Origin: CAVTSA01 sp963737225 | Lineage (GTDB): Bacteria; Chloroflexota; Dormibacteria; Dormibacterales; Dormibacteraceae | Assembly: GCA_963737225.1 (NCBI GenBank) | Contig: CAVTSA010000002.1 | Coordinates: 310,001 to 374,000 of the forward strand | Direction: 5' to 3' | Length of the DNA stretch: 64,000 bases | Shown here: positions 37,998 to 46,488 of the stretch, piece after piece | Numbering within the stretch: the first letter of the stretch is position 1 | Layout of the letters: each line of letters starts with the position of its first letter | Program-made: the position numbers and the translations under genes | Notes under the pieces: model-generated | Told to the model about the DNA's origin: nothing | Database searches by the model: none | Seen by the model: the letters and a program-made list of their open reading frames with translations, nothing else

Positions 37998-40352
37998 CTA
38001 TCCGGCGGCCGATCTGTAGACGAGCGTCCACTCCGCGAGGAGGCGCCGGTCAAAGCCGACCTGACGCTCCGGGCCCTCGAGGTGAGCGCGCAGGGTGGAG
38101 GCGATGTCCTGGCAGGAACGGCCAAGCCGCAGCTCCACGTCACCGGGCTCCACGACGCGCCGCCCGTCACGTCCGGTGAACGAGGTGAGGTCGGCGTGGA
38201 CGGTGAACGCCACCCGTGCGCGTTCCCCCGGCTCCAGCGCCACCCGCGCGAAGCCGATCAGCCGGACCACCGGCCGGGTCGTCTGCGCGACCGGGTCGTG
38301 GAGATACAGCTGGATCACCTCCACCCCCGCCTGGGTGCTGGTGTTCTGCACCCCGATCTCGACGACTACCTCGCCGTCGACCGGCCACGCGACCGGCCCC
38401 TCGCGGGCCCGAGCGCCCTCGTCGGGCAGCGACGCCTCCCCCCAGGTGAACGTCGAGTAGCTCAGCCCGTGGCCGAAGGGGAATGCCGGCGTGGGGTCGA
38501 CGGACGACACCTGGGAGCGGCGCCCCAGCGGTGGCGCCAGGTAGGTGGTCGGCAAGCCTCCCGCGTCGCGCGGAACGCTGACCGGGAGCCGCCCCGAGGG
38601 ATTGACGGTCCCGGTCAGGACCTCCGCCAGAGCCCGCCCGCCCAGCTGACCCGGGAAGAACGACGAGACGATAGCTGCGGCGCCCCCGACCTCGTCGTCG
38701 AGGGCGTAGGGGCGGCCGGCGATCAGGACCAGGACGAGCGGCGTGCCGGTCGCGAGCACGGCCTGGACCAGCTCCGGCTGGAGACCTGGCAACCTCAGGT
38801 CCACCGCGTCGCAGCCCTCGCCCGAGGTCCCGCGGCCGAACAGGCCCGAACGGTCGCCGACAGCCAGCACGCAGACGTCGGCTGCCGCGGCGATCGCGGC
38901 CGCCTCCTCGATGCCCGACCCATCGCCCCCCGTCACCGGGCAGCCCTGCGCGTAGGTGAGGTAGGGGACCTGTTCCGCCAGGGCTTCGCGCAAGGTGGGG
39001 ATCTCGATCCCGACGCCCCGCTCGGGATGCGGGCCGACATGGACCGGAAACGCGTAGCAACCCAGCAGCGCCAGGGGGTCATCGGCGACCGGCCCCACCA
39101 GGGCAACCCGCCGGTCCGTCCGCAGCGGCAGAGCGTGCTCGTGGTTGCGGAGGAGAACCACCGACTCCCGAGCCACCCGCAGCGCCAGCTCGCGGCTCTC
39201 GGCATCGTCGAGCCGGAGCCCATGACCCATCGCCGGCTCTGGCGCCCACCCCGAGTCGAGCAGGCCCAGCCCGGCCTTTTGCTCCAGCGCCCGGCGCAGG
39301 GCACGGTCGACGAGCGCCTCGTCCACGGTGCCCGACCGCACCGCGTGGACCAGGTCGGCGGAGTAGACGTCCGCCCACGGCAGCTCGACATCGATGCCGG
39401 CCCGGAGGGCCTGTCCGGCAGCGTCGCCGGCACCGGCCGCGACGCGGTGCAGCGAGACCAGGAAGCGGATCGCGAAGTAGTCCGCGACCACCGTGCCCGC
39501 GAACCCCCAGGTATCCCGCAGCAGCCCGGTCAGGAGCCGCTCGTCGGCGGCCACCGGAACCCCGTCGACCTCGGCGTACGAGTGCATGATCGAGCGGGCA
39601 CCCCCGAGGCGGAGCGCCATCTCGAACGGAGGCAGCAGGACGTCGGCCAGCTCCCGCGGGCCCATCGAGACGGGCGCCAGGTTGCGGCCGCCCCGCGAGG
39701 CGGAGTAGCCCGCGAAGTGCTTTGGCGTCGCGACCACACCCGCGCGTTCCAGTCCACGGACGTAGGCCGCGCCGATCGCGCCGACCAGGTACGGGTCCTC
39801 GCCGATCGTCTCCTCGGTCCGGCCCCACCGGTAGTCGCGGGTGACGTCGAGGACCGGGGCGAGGCCCTGGTGGATGCCGGCCATCCGCATCGACCGCCCG
39901 ATCTTCCCCGCCATCTCCTCGATCAGCGCCGGATCGAAAGACGCCCCCCAGCTGAGCGGCGTCGGGTAGACGGTCGAGTTCCAGCTCGAGAGTCCGGTCA
40001 GGCATTCCTCGTGTGCCAGGGCCGGAATCCCAAAGCGGCTCGCCGCCACCACCTCGGATTGGCGGCGCGCGAGTCTCCGTGCGGCGTCCGCGGGTTCCGC
40101 CGGAACCGTGCCGTAGGGTCGGGTCAGCTGACCCAGGCCCTGGGCGATCAACGACGGCCATGCTCTGCTGTCGGCCTGGTCCCTCTCATGGGGCGCCACC
40201 GCTTCGCCGGTCGCGGGGCGGTCGAGCCAGGCCGAGCCGAGCTGTGCCACCTTTTCCTCGAGCGTCATCTCGGCGATGAGGAGGCCCGCCTGTTCAGCCG
40301 GGGAGAGCCCGCGATCCCGCCAGTGTCTCTGCGCCATGGTCAGGCCCATCAT
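37998..40352 (-). CDS. GH3 beta-glucosidase/xylosidase with FnIII-like C-terminus
   Basis: 784 residues from the first ATG; a later ATG at 40337 (MAQRHWRDRG) is also possible. The N-terminal barrel shows APVLDVTRDYRWGRTEETIG, VVATPKHFAGYSASRGGRNL (KH motif) and GTVVADYFAIRFLVSLH, where the aspartate is the nucleophile. The second alpha/beta domain follows (VALVGPVADDPLALLGCYAF), and the C-terminus is the FnIII-like domain (FPFGHGLSYSTFTWGEASLP). There is no signal peptide, so it is a cytosolic enzyme acting on imported oligosaccharides. It probably belongs to the downstream end of the minus-strand sugar block. Confidence 0.9.
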   Translation of the reverse strand: MMGLTMAQRHWRDRGLSPAEQAGLLIAEMTLEEKVAQLGSAWLDRPATGEAVAPHERDQADSRAWPSLIAQGLGQLTRPYGTVPAEPADAARRLARRQSEVVAASRFGIPALAHEECLTGLSSWNSTVYPTPLSWGASFDPALIEEMAGKIGRSMRMAGIHQGLAPVLDVTRDYRWGRTEETIGEDPYLVGAIGAAYVRGLERAGVVATPKHFAGYSASRGGRNLAPVSMGPRELADVLLPPFEMALRLGGARSIMHSYAEVDGVPVAADERLLTGLLRDTWGFAGTVVADYFAIRFLVSLHRVAAGAGDAAGQALRAGIDVELPWADVYSADLVHAVRSGTVDEALVDRALRRALEQKAGLGLLDSGWAPEPAMGHGLRLDDAESRELALRVARESVVLLRNHEHALPLRTDRRVALVGPVADDPLALLGCYAFPVHVGPHPERGVGIEIPTLREALAEQVPYLTYAQGCPVTGGDGSGIEEAAAIAAAADVCVLAVGDRSGLFGRGTSGEGCDAVDLRLPGLQPELVQAVLATGTPLVLVLIAGRPYALDDEVGGAAAIVSSFFPGQLGGRALAEVLTGTVNPSGRLPVSVPRDAGGLPTTYLAPPLGRRSQVSSVDPTPAFPFGHGLSYSTFTWGEASLPDEGARAREGPVAWPVDGEVVVEIGVQNTSTQAGVEVIQLYLHDPVAQTTRPVVRLIGFARVALEPGERARVAFTVHADLTSFTGRDGRRVVEPGDVELRLGRSCQDIASTLRAHLEGPERQVGFDRRLLAEWTLVYRSAAG

Positions 40353-40370
40353 CCCCGGTATCCGAGGAGG

Positions 40371-40430
40371 CCGTTTGCCGGGAAGCGGTCGACCAAACGC
40401 CCCCCGGGAGGGCCGTTCGCCGGCAAACGG
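40371..40430. repeat. Paired-palindrome element, locus 5 (CCGTTTGCCGGCAAACGG type)
   Basis: CCGTTTGCCGG at 40371 is mirrored by CCGGCAAACGG at 40420-40430, and the second site CCGTTCGCCGGCAAACGG is an almost perfect 18-bp palindrome. Site-to-site spacing is 42 bp (40371 to 40413). It lies between two minus-strand genes, directly upstream of the GH3 start. A LacI-type operator pair is a possible alternative reading here. Confidence 0.8.
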
Positions 40431-40436
40431 CAGGGT

Positions 40437-41294
40437 TCAGCGCGGCAGCAGCTGGTCCAGGGTCTCGAGCACGTAGGTGGGCCGGTCCGCCGGCGCCAGG
40501 CCGGCCAGGTCCTGGCGCCTGGTCTCGCCGGTCAGCACCAGCATCGACGACATCCCCGCGTCCAGCGCCATGCGGATGTCGGTGCTGAGGCGGTCGCCCA
40601 CCATCACACAGCGAGAGAGGTCGACGTCGAGGCCCTGGAGCACCGCCCGCAGCATGATCGGATCCGGCTTCCCCGTGCAGACCTCCAACCGGGCTCCGGT
40701 GCAGGCCTGGATGGCAGCGATGACCGCCCCCGCGTCGGGCTCCCCGCGGCCGCCGTCGAGAGGGCAGAAGGGGTCGGGGTTGGTCGCGATCAGGCGGGCC
40801 CGGCCCTGCACGCGGATGGCGTCGAACGCGATCTGCAGCTTGCGATAGCAGAACGTGCGATCGTAGCTGGCGACCACGAAGTCGATCTCGGCCGGGTCGT
40901 CCGAGATCGCGATCCCGGCCTGCCGAAGCGCGCGCACGAGCGGCGCCTCCGCGATCGGAAAGACGGCTGCGTGGGGCGCGTTGTCGACCAGCCAGCGCGT
41001 CATGGTGACCACCGTGTTGACGACGTCGTCGACCGGTGTCGGGATGCCGAGACGCGTCAGCTTGCACGCGTACTCCTCCCGATCCCGGGTCGGGTTGTTG
41101 GAGACGAAGCGGAGCGTGCGGCCCCGCCTTCTCAGCTCCTCGATCGTCTGCCTCGCCCCCGGGAGCAGCTCGTCACCCAGGTAGACGGTGCCGTCGAGGT
41201 CGAAGACGTAGGCGTCGAAGAGGCGGTCCGGCGCCGGCGGGGCGCCGGACCCGCGGTGTGAGGACCATCGCGGCAGATCGTCGCCGGCGGTCAC
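40437..41294 (-). CDS. HAD-superfamily (IIA, NagD-like) sugar phosphatase
   Basis: 285 residues from GTG 41294, overlapping the transketolase stop by 4 bp. DAYVFDLDGTVYLGDELLPG carries the nucleophile and acid aspartates, FVSNNPTRDREEYACKL motif 2, GKPDPIMLRAVL motif 3 and VMVGDRLSTDIRMALDAGMS motif 4. The capping-domain layout is that of subclass IIA, which contains NagD and 4-nitrophenylphosphatase-like sugar phosphatases. Coupling to transketolase suggests clearing of a sugar phosphate, by inference. Confidence 0.88.
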   Translation of the reverse strand: MTAGDDLPRWSSHRGSGAPPAPDRLFDAYVFDLDGTVYLGDELLPGARQTIEELRRRGRTLRFVSNNPTRDREEYACKLTRLGIPTPVDDVVNTVVTMTRWLVDNAPHAAVFPIAEAPLVRALRQAGIAISDDPAEIDFVVASYDRTFCYRKLQIAFDAIRVQGRARLIATNPDPFCPLDGGRGEPDAGAVIAAIQACTGARLEVCTGKPDPIMLRAVLQGLDVDLSRCVMVGDRLSTDIRMALDAGMSSMLVLTGETRRQDLAGLAPADRPTYVLETLDQLLPR

Positions 41295-43411
41295 GCCCGA
41301 GGCGCCCGCCCGATCTGCTCCAGGGCCGCCTCCACCACCCGCTCCGGTGTGAACCCGAAGCGCTTCACCACGTCCTTCAGAGGCGCCGAGGTGCCGAACG
41401 TGTGCATCGCGATGATTTCGCCGTGGGAGCCGGTGTACCGATCCCAGCCAAAGGAGGACTCCTGCTCGACGGCCACCCTGGCGGCCAGACGCGGCGGGAG
41501 CACGGTCTCGCGGTACTCCCGGGGCTGTCGCTCGAAGAGGCTCCAGGACGGCATGCTGACGAGGCGGACGCGTACGCCCTGCGCGCTGAGCGCGTCACCC
41601 GCCTGCGCAATCAGGGAGACCTCGGTGCCGGTCGCCATCAGGATCACCTCCGGCTCGCCCGCGTCAGGATCCTTGAGCACGTAGGCACCCTTGGCGACGC
41701 CCGAGGCGGCTGCGTACCGGGTCCGGTCGAGCGTCGGCATCGCCTGGCGCGAGAGCACGATCACCGCCGGGTCGTGGCGCAGCTGCATGACCACGCGCCA
41801 CGTCTCCGCCACCTCGTTGGCGTCTCCGGGGCGGAACTCGAGGAGGCCGGGCATCGCGCGCAGACCGGCCAGCTGCTCCACCGGCTGGTGGGTGGGCCCA
41901 TCTTCCCCGACCCCGATCGAGTCATGGGTGAACACGAAGATGGTCGGGATCTCCATCAGTGCCGAGAGCCGGATCGGCTGCTTCATGTACTCGGTGAAGA
42001 TGAAGAAGGTGCTCCCGAACGGCCTCAGCTTGGACAGCGAGAGCCCGTTGACGATGGCCCCCATGGCGTGCTCGCGGATGCCGAAGTGAAAGTTGCGGCC
42101 CGCCCGCTGACCCGCCTCGAAGTCGCCTGCACCGTCGAACGTGAGGTGGGTCTTGGTCGAGGGCGCGAGGTCGGCGGCACCCCCGATCAGCCAGGGCACC
42201 TTCTGCCCGATCGCGTTCTCGACCTGCGCGGAGGACTCCCGACCGGCCTCGCCCTTGGCGTCGGCGGGGAAGCTGGGTATCAGTTCGTCCCAACCCTCTG
42301 GCAGCCGGCGGACCTGCATCAGGTGCACCTGCTCGGCCTGCTCCGGGTACGCCCTCCGGTACTCGTCGAAGAGCGCCTCCCAGCGTCGCCGCGCCTCGCT
42401 ACCGCGCCTGCCGATCCCCTCCGCGAAGTGCTCCCGGACGCCGTCGGGGACCAGGAACTGCGCGTCCTCCGGCCAACCGTAGAACCTCTTGGCGGCGCGG
42501 ACCTCCTCGGCACCGAGGGGCTCGCCGTGCGCGGCGGCCGTGTCCTCCTTGTGCGGGGCCCCGTACCCGATGTGGCTGTCCACGATGACCAGGGTGGGGC
42601 GCGTCCGCTCGTTCTTGAACACCCGCAGCGCGCGGGCCACCATCGCCAGGTCGTTGGCGTTGCCCACGCGGGTCACGTTCCAGCCATAGCCGAGGAAGCG
42701 GGTCGCCACGTCGTCGGAGTAGGCGAGCGAGGTCGGGCCCTCGATCGAGATGTGGTTGTTGTCGTAGATCCAGCAGAGGTTGTCGAGCTTGAGGTGCCCC
42801 GCCAGCGAGGCCGCCTCGTGCGAGATCCCTTCCTCCAGGCAGCCGTCCCCGGCCAGCGCGTAGACGTCGAAGTCGAACATCGTGAAGTCGGGGCGGTTGT
42901 AGTGCGCGCCCAGAAACCTGGACGCGATCGCCATCCCCACCGACGTCGCGATGCCTTGCCCGAGCGGACCGGTCGTGGTCTCGACGCCGGTCGTCCAGCG
43001 GTACTCGGGGTGGCCCGGGCACTTGGAGTCGAGCTGGCGGAACCGCTCGATGTCGTCCAGCTTGACCGAGAGCTCGCCGACCACCTCGTAGTCCGGGTCG
43101 ACGGCGACGGTGCCGGTCAGGTGAAGGACCGAGTAGAGAAGCATCGACGCGTGGCCGGCCGACAGCACGAATCGGTCGCGGTTGGGCCAGATCGGATCCT
43201 GGGGGTCGAAGTCGAGAAAGTGCTGCCACAGGGTGTAGACGACGGGGGCCATCCCCATCGGCGTCCCCGGGTGCCCCGAGTTCGCCTTCTGGACGGCGTC
43301 GATTGACAGCGTCCGGATCGTGTTCACGCAGAGGACGTCCTGCGGGGACCCGCCGACCGCACCGCGGGCCTCCTGGAGAAGCTGCTCAGTCGAGGTCAGG
43401 GAAAGGGTCAT
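41291..43411 (-). CDS. tkt: Transketolase
   Basis: 706 residues, full length. TIRTLSIDAVQKANSGHPGT is the N-terminal signature. CLEEGISHEAASLAGHLKLD carries the TPP/metal site region (LAGDGCLEEG, then WIYDNNHIS). FGIREHAMGAIVNGLSL holds the catalytic glutamate, and FVFTHDSIGVGEDGPTHQPV the Pyr-domain signature. It moves two-carbon units between pentose and hexose phosphates. It is followed without a gap by the HAD phosphatase. A DUF2090 aldolase gene lies upstream on the same strand beyond a palindromic element. Confidence 0.95.
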   Translation of the reverse strand: MTLSLTSTEQLLQEARGAVGGSPQDVLCVNTIRTLSIDAVQKANSGHPGTPMGMAPVVYTLWQHFLDFDPQDPIWPNRDRFVLSAGHASMLLYSVLHLTGTVAVDPDYEVVGELSVKLDDIERFRQLDSKCPGHPEYRWTTGVETTTGPLGQGIATSVGMAIASRFLGAHYNRPDFTMFDFDVYALAGDGCLEEGISHEAASLAGHLKLDNLCWIYDNNHISIEGPTSLAYSDDVATRFLGYGWNVTRVGNANDLAMVARALRVFKNERTRPTLVIVDSHIGYGAPHKEDTAAAHGEPLGAEEVRAAKRFYGWPEDAQFLVPDGVREHFAEGIGRRGSEARRRWEALFDEYRRAYPEQAEQVHLMQVRRLPEGWDELIPSFPADAKGEAGRESSAQVENAIGQKVPWLIGGAADLAPSTKTHLTFDGAGDFEAGQRAGRNFHFGIREHAMGAIVNGLSLSKLRPFGSTFFIFTEYMKQPIRLSALMEIPTIFVFTHDSIGVGEDGPTHQPVEQLAGLRAMPGLLEFRPGDANEVAETWRVVMQLRHDPAVIVLSRQAMPTLDRTRYAAASGVAKGAYVLKDPDAGEPEVILMATGTEVSLIAQAGDALSAQGVRVRLVSMPSWSLFERQPREYRETVLPPRLAARVAVEQESSFGWDRYTGSHGEIIAMHTFGTSAPLKDVVKRFGFTPERVVEAALEQIGRAPRA

Positions 43412-43519
43412 GTCTCAAAGATGACGCCTGCCGCCGGGTGGCGCCGGTGGTTAAGAGCTGAGGACGCGCGCCATGTCCGTGTCCGGCGGACTGCCGCCGA
43501 AGGAGGGAACGGCACAAGG

Positions 43520-43581
43520 CCCGACTGCCGGCGTTCGGGGCCGCATGCACCGCGTGCGAGCCCCGAGTGCCGGCAGTCGGG
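43520..43581. repeat. Paired-palindrome element, locus 6 (CCCGACTGCCGGC arms)
   Basis: CCCGACTGCCGGC (43520-43532) and its exact complement GCCGGCAGTCGGG (43569-43581) flank a central CCGCATGCACCGCGTGCG. The GCCGGC cores are 42 bp apart (43527 and 43569). It lies in the 195-bp gap between transketolase and the aldolase, both on the minus strand. Confidence 0.82.
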
Positions 43582-43606
43582 TGAGTGCTTGGGGTGGGGG
43601 AGACGG

Positions 43607-44539
43607 TCAGCCGCGGGCGGGCTGCTTCGCCGCCTCCTCGTAGACCTCGACCAGGTGCCGGTAGTTGCCGGAGATGCGCTGGGCCGCGCCGTCGCGGTCG
43701 AGATCGCCCGCAACCCAGGACGACAGCGGGCCTTCCCAGATGGTGCGGCCCACCGCGAAGCCCTGGAACCCGGGGACCGTCGCCCCCACGCGCAGCCAGT
43801 GCTCCACCTTCTCCTCGCTGGCGCCGCGCCCGAGCACGATGCAGCACACCCCCTCGCGCCCACCGGCGCGCGCGGTGTCGGCGACCCGGGCCGAGTCTTC
43901 CGCCCGCTCGAACCCCTCGATCTTCCAGATGTCCGGCTCCACCCGTGCCTCCTGCGCGGCCTGGATGGTGCGCACCACCAGGTCCGGACGCAGCTCCAGG
44001 TCGTAGCGGTCTGAGGAGCCCTCGACTCTGGCCAGCTGCTCCTTGGTGGCCGGCACCAGCAGCTCGAACAGGAACTTGCGGTCCTGCCCGTGGAGCCAGT
44101 CGGAGAGGTCCGCCAGCCGGTCGAGCTGGCGCCGGTTCAGATCGCGGTCGCCGTCAGGGTTGTAGCGGACCAGCACCTTGGAGAACGTGGGGTCGAACCG
44201 CAAGACATGGTCCTGGTAGTTGGGGCCGTACTCGAAGTCGAACTCCTCCTGGCCGCTCTTCTCGACCGGCATCGCCAGGGTGAGACCTTCGATCTTGGCC
44301 CGGCGCGCGACCTCGGCGCCGTACTGCTCGTCGACCAGCAGCCCGGGGACCTGGCGGGAGATGCCGTGAAGCTCGGGGAGCGCCCTCTGCAGGCCCTCGA
44401 AGATGATCTGCTTCGAGACCTGGATCTGCGCCAGCTCCTCGGGGGTCGGCTCGCCTTTGAGGCCGAACAGACCCTTCGAGAACGAAGATCGATGGTCGAA
44501 CGCGAGCAGGTAGAGCTTCTCCGTGTAACCGAGGGTCAT
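43607..44539 (-). CDS. DUF2090-type aldolase (2-deoxy-5-keto-gluconate-6-P aldolase-like)
   Basis: 310 residues from ATG 44539, preceded by AAGGAG. It opens MTLGYTEKLYLLAFDHRSSF, the hallmark of the DUF2090 domain also fused to 5-dehydro-2-deoxygluconokinase (IolC). It continues LLVDEQYGAEVARRAKIEGL, RYNPDGDRDLNRRQLDRLAD, IWKIEGFERAEDSARVADTA and VGRTIWEGPLSSWVAGD. A TIM-barrel sugar-phosphate aldolase role in inositol-like or deoxy-sugar breakdown is inferred. A strong dyad (44591-44624) lies just upstream and may control it. Confidence 0.8.
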   Translation of the reverse strand: MTLGYTEKLYLLAFDHRSSFSKGLFGLKGEPTPEELAQIQVSKQIIFEGLQRALPELHGISRQVPGLLVDEQYGAEVARRAKIEGLTLAMPVEKSGQEEFDFEYGPNYQDHVLRFDPTFSKVLVRYNPDGDRDLNRRQLDRLADLSDWLHGQDRKFLFELLVPATKEQLARVEGSSDRYDLELRPDLVVRTIQAAQEARVEPDIWKIEGFERAEDSARVADTARAGGREGVCCIVLGRGASEEKVEHWLRVGATVPGFQGFAVGRTIWEGPLSSWVAGDLDRDGAAQRISGNYRHLVEVYEEAAKQPARG

Positions 44540-44590
44540 TGATCGCTCCTTGGTGCACACAATGCCGGGGCGCCCCCGTGGGGTGGACGC

Positions 44591-44624
44591 TCGACACTCA
44601 ACGTTAGGACGCTTAGCGTGTCGA
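44591..44624. promoter_or_regulatory. Dyad operator between the aldolase and ppk2 genes
   Basis: TCGACAC (44591-44597) is mirrored by GTGTCGA (44618-44624), with further partial symmetry inside (AACGTTAG / CTTAGCG). It lies 52 bp upstream of the aldolase ATG and about 100 bp upstream of ppk2, in their shared divergent promoter region. Confidence 0.5.
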
Positions 44625-44721
44625 ACACCAGCGAAGGGTCCCGGGAGACGCAACTCGCCGAGTTTTAAGGGGGACAGAGCCGGGCGCGCGTCCCAAATGA
44701 TCCGAACAGAGGAGCCGGACG

Positions 44722-45600
44722 ATGGCGAAGACGCCGAATCGCAGGACGAAGCAGCAGGTCGCGGACGGTGGCGCCGGACTGGTGGTCGACGCGGTCGGGA
44801 AGGAGCCGGTGCGGCTCCGCGAGCTGACCAAGAAGGAATACGCGAAGGAGCTGCGGCGTCTGCAGGTGGAGCTGGTGCAGTGGGAGGAGTGGATCCACCG
44901 CCAGGGGCTGCGTGTGGCGGTCATCTTCGAGGGCCGCGACACCGCCGGCAAGGGCGGCATGATCAACCGGATCACCGAGCTTCTGAACCCTCGCGTCTGC
45001 AGTCCCGTCGCCCTCACCAAGCCGACCGACCGCGAGCAGAGCCAGTGGTACTTCCAGAGGTACGTGACCCATCTCCCGGCGGCCGGTGAGATCGTCCTCT
45101 TCGACCGCAGCTGGTACAACCGGGCCGGCGTCGAGCACGTCATGGGGTACTGCACGGAGAAGGAGTACGAGGAGTTCATGCGCTCCTGCCCGGAGTTCGA
45201 GAGAATGCTCATCCGCTCCGGCATCCACCTCCTCAAGTACTGGCTCTCGGTTTCCGACGACGAGCAGGAGAAGCGGTTCCAGCAGCGGATGACGAACCCC
45301 GCCAAACGCTGGAAGCTCTCACCGACCGATCTCGAGTCGCGCGCGCGGTGGGTCGACTACTCGGAGGCGAAGGACGACATGTTCGCCTACACCGACACCA
45401 AGGACTCACCCTGGCATGTCGTCGAGACCGATTCCAAGAAGACCGCGCACCTGAACCTGATCACGCACCTGCTGCGCCAGTTTCCGTACCAGCCGGTCTC
45501 CCTGGACAACATCAAGCTGCCTCCCCGCCAGGAGCGCAAGTACCAGCGGCCGCCCAAGTCGAGCCAGCAGATGGTGCCCACCTGGTATGTCGTCGATTGA
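44722..45600 (+). CDS. ppk2: Polyphosphate kinase 2 family protein
   Basis: 292 residues. VAVIFEGRDTAGKGGMINRI near residue 70 is the Walker A loop. LFDRSWYNRAGVEHVMGYCT near 128 is the Walker B/lid motif, and SPWHVVETDSKKTAHLNLIT near 230 the conserved C-terminal block. The length and motifs match single-domain (class I) PPK2, which uses polyphosphate to phosphorylate nucleoside diphosphates. It is divergent from the aldolase and convergent with the lipoate ligase. Confidence 0.92.
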   Translation: MAKTPNRRTKQQVADGGAGLVVDAVGKEPVRLRELTKKEYAKELRRLQVELVQWEEWIHRQGLRVAVIFEGRDTAGKGGMINRITELLNPRVCSPVALTKPTDREQSQWYFQRYVTHLPAAGEIVLFDRSWYNRAGVEHVMGYCTEKEYEEFMRSCPEFERMLIRSGIHLLKYWLSVSDDEQEKRFQQRMTNPAKRWKLSPTDLESRARWVDYSEAKDDMFAYTDTKDSPWHVVETDSKKTAHLNLITHLLRQFPYQPVSLDNIKLPPRQERKYQRPPKSSQQMVPTWYVVD

Positions 45601-45627
45601 TTCCCAGCGGCGTCAGCAGCGGCGGCG

Positions 45628-46413
45628 TCAGCGGAGGCGGTCGATCCAGCCGGCGGTCGCGTACTTCTCCCGGGCCAGGGTTTGCGCCCGCTCCAGCGTC
45701 CCGGCGTCGAGGCGCACCGGGCGGGTGGTGACCAGCCGGGAGAACCAGGCCAGGAGCCGGCTCACCACCTCGTCCCGCGAGAGGGCGGTCCACACCCGGA
45801 GCGGCGAGACGCGCTTGACCGCGCTCCTCACGCCTTTCTCGCTCACCCGGTCGCGACCGATGCGGATGAGGCGCGGCACCAGGTCGGGATCCAGGTCGTA
45901 GGCGATCGCCGTGTGGTGGAGGACGGTCCGGCGGCGACGCGCCTGCGCGGCGCCACCGATCTTCCCCTCCGGCGACACGATGTCGTTGATGGGCCGGTAG
46001 CCGGCGGGGACCCCGAGCGAGCGCAGGCAATCGACGACCCACCCGTCGAGCAGGGCGTAGGAGTCGACGAACGAGAGCCCCTGCACCAGCGCGTCCGGAG
46101 CGACCAGCGTGTAGGTGATGCTCCGAGCCGGCTCGACCAGCATCGTCCCGCCTCCGCTCAGGCGCCGGCAGACGGTGAAGCCGAGCTCATCCGCGGCCAG
46201 GACGTCGATCTCGTTGGCCAGCATCTGGTGCGACCCCAGGACCAGCGCCGGCTCGGCCCACTCCCAAAACCGCAGCGTGGCCCCCCGCTCGCCCGCGATC
46301 ACCTGGTCCAGCAGCACCTCCTCCAGGGCCACCTGCACGTGGGCCCCAAGGGATGGCTGGGGGGGCAGGATCTCCCACTCGAACCGCTCCAGCGCGCCGG
46401 ACCTCTGAGCCAT
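45628..46413 (-). CDS. Lipoate-protein ligase/transferase (LplA/LipM type)
   Basis: 261 residues from ATG 46413. VALEEVLLDQVIAGERGATL and LVLGSHQMLANEIDVL open the BPL/LplA fold. RRLSGGGTMLVEPARSITYT is the RRxSGGGxV lipoyl-AMP motif, and GKIGGAAQARRRRTVLHHTA holds the catalytic lysine. It attaches lipoate or octanoate to dehydrogenase and glycine-cleavage subunits. The start codon lies inside a 16-bp perfect palindrome that is repeated 42 bp upstream (46411 and 46453), so access to the ribosome-binding region may be regulated. Confidence 0.88.
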   Translation of the reverse strand: MAQRSGALERFEWEILPPQPSLGAHVQVALEEVLLDQVIAGERGATLRFWEWAEPALVLGSHQMLANEIDVLAADELGFTVCRRLSGGGTMLVEPARSITYTLVAPDALVQGLSFVDSYALLDGWVVDCLRSLGVPAGYRPINDIVSPEGKIGGAAQARRRRTVLHHTAIAYDLDPDLVPRLIRIGRDRVSEKGVRSAVKRVSPLRVWTALSRDEVVSRLLAWFSRLVTTRPVRLDAGTLERAQTLAREKYATAGWIDRLR

Positions 46414-46468
46414 CTGTCGACAGATGTACCCAAAACGGGCCCCGGGAAGGGCCATCTGTCGACAGATG
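46411..46468. repeat. Paired-palindrome element, locus 7 (CATCTGTCGACAGATG, 42 bp apart)
   Basis: The perfect 16-bp palindrome CATCTGTCGACAGATG occurs at 46411-46426 and 46453-46468, exactly 42 bp apart and without a mismatch. The first copy includes the ATG of the lipoate ligase on the minus strand. The second ends 20 bp from the stop of the upstream substrate-binding gene. Confidence 0.9.
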
Positions 46469-46488
46469 GCCCTTCCTGCGAGGCGTCG

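Noticed and set aside
37881..41261. A 1126-codon plus-strand open frame opposite the GH3 and HAD genes.
   Set aside because: High-GC shadow; both minus-strand genes have full catalytic motifs.
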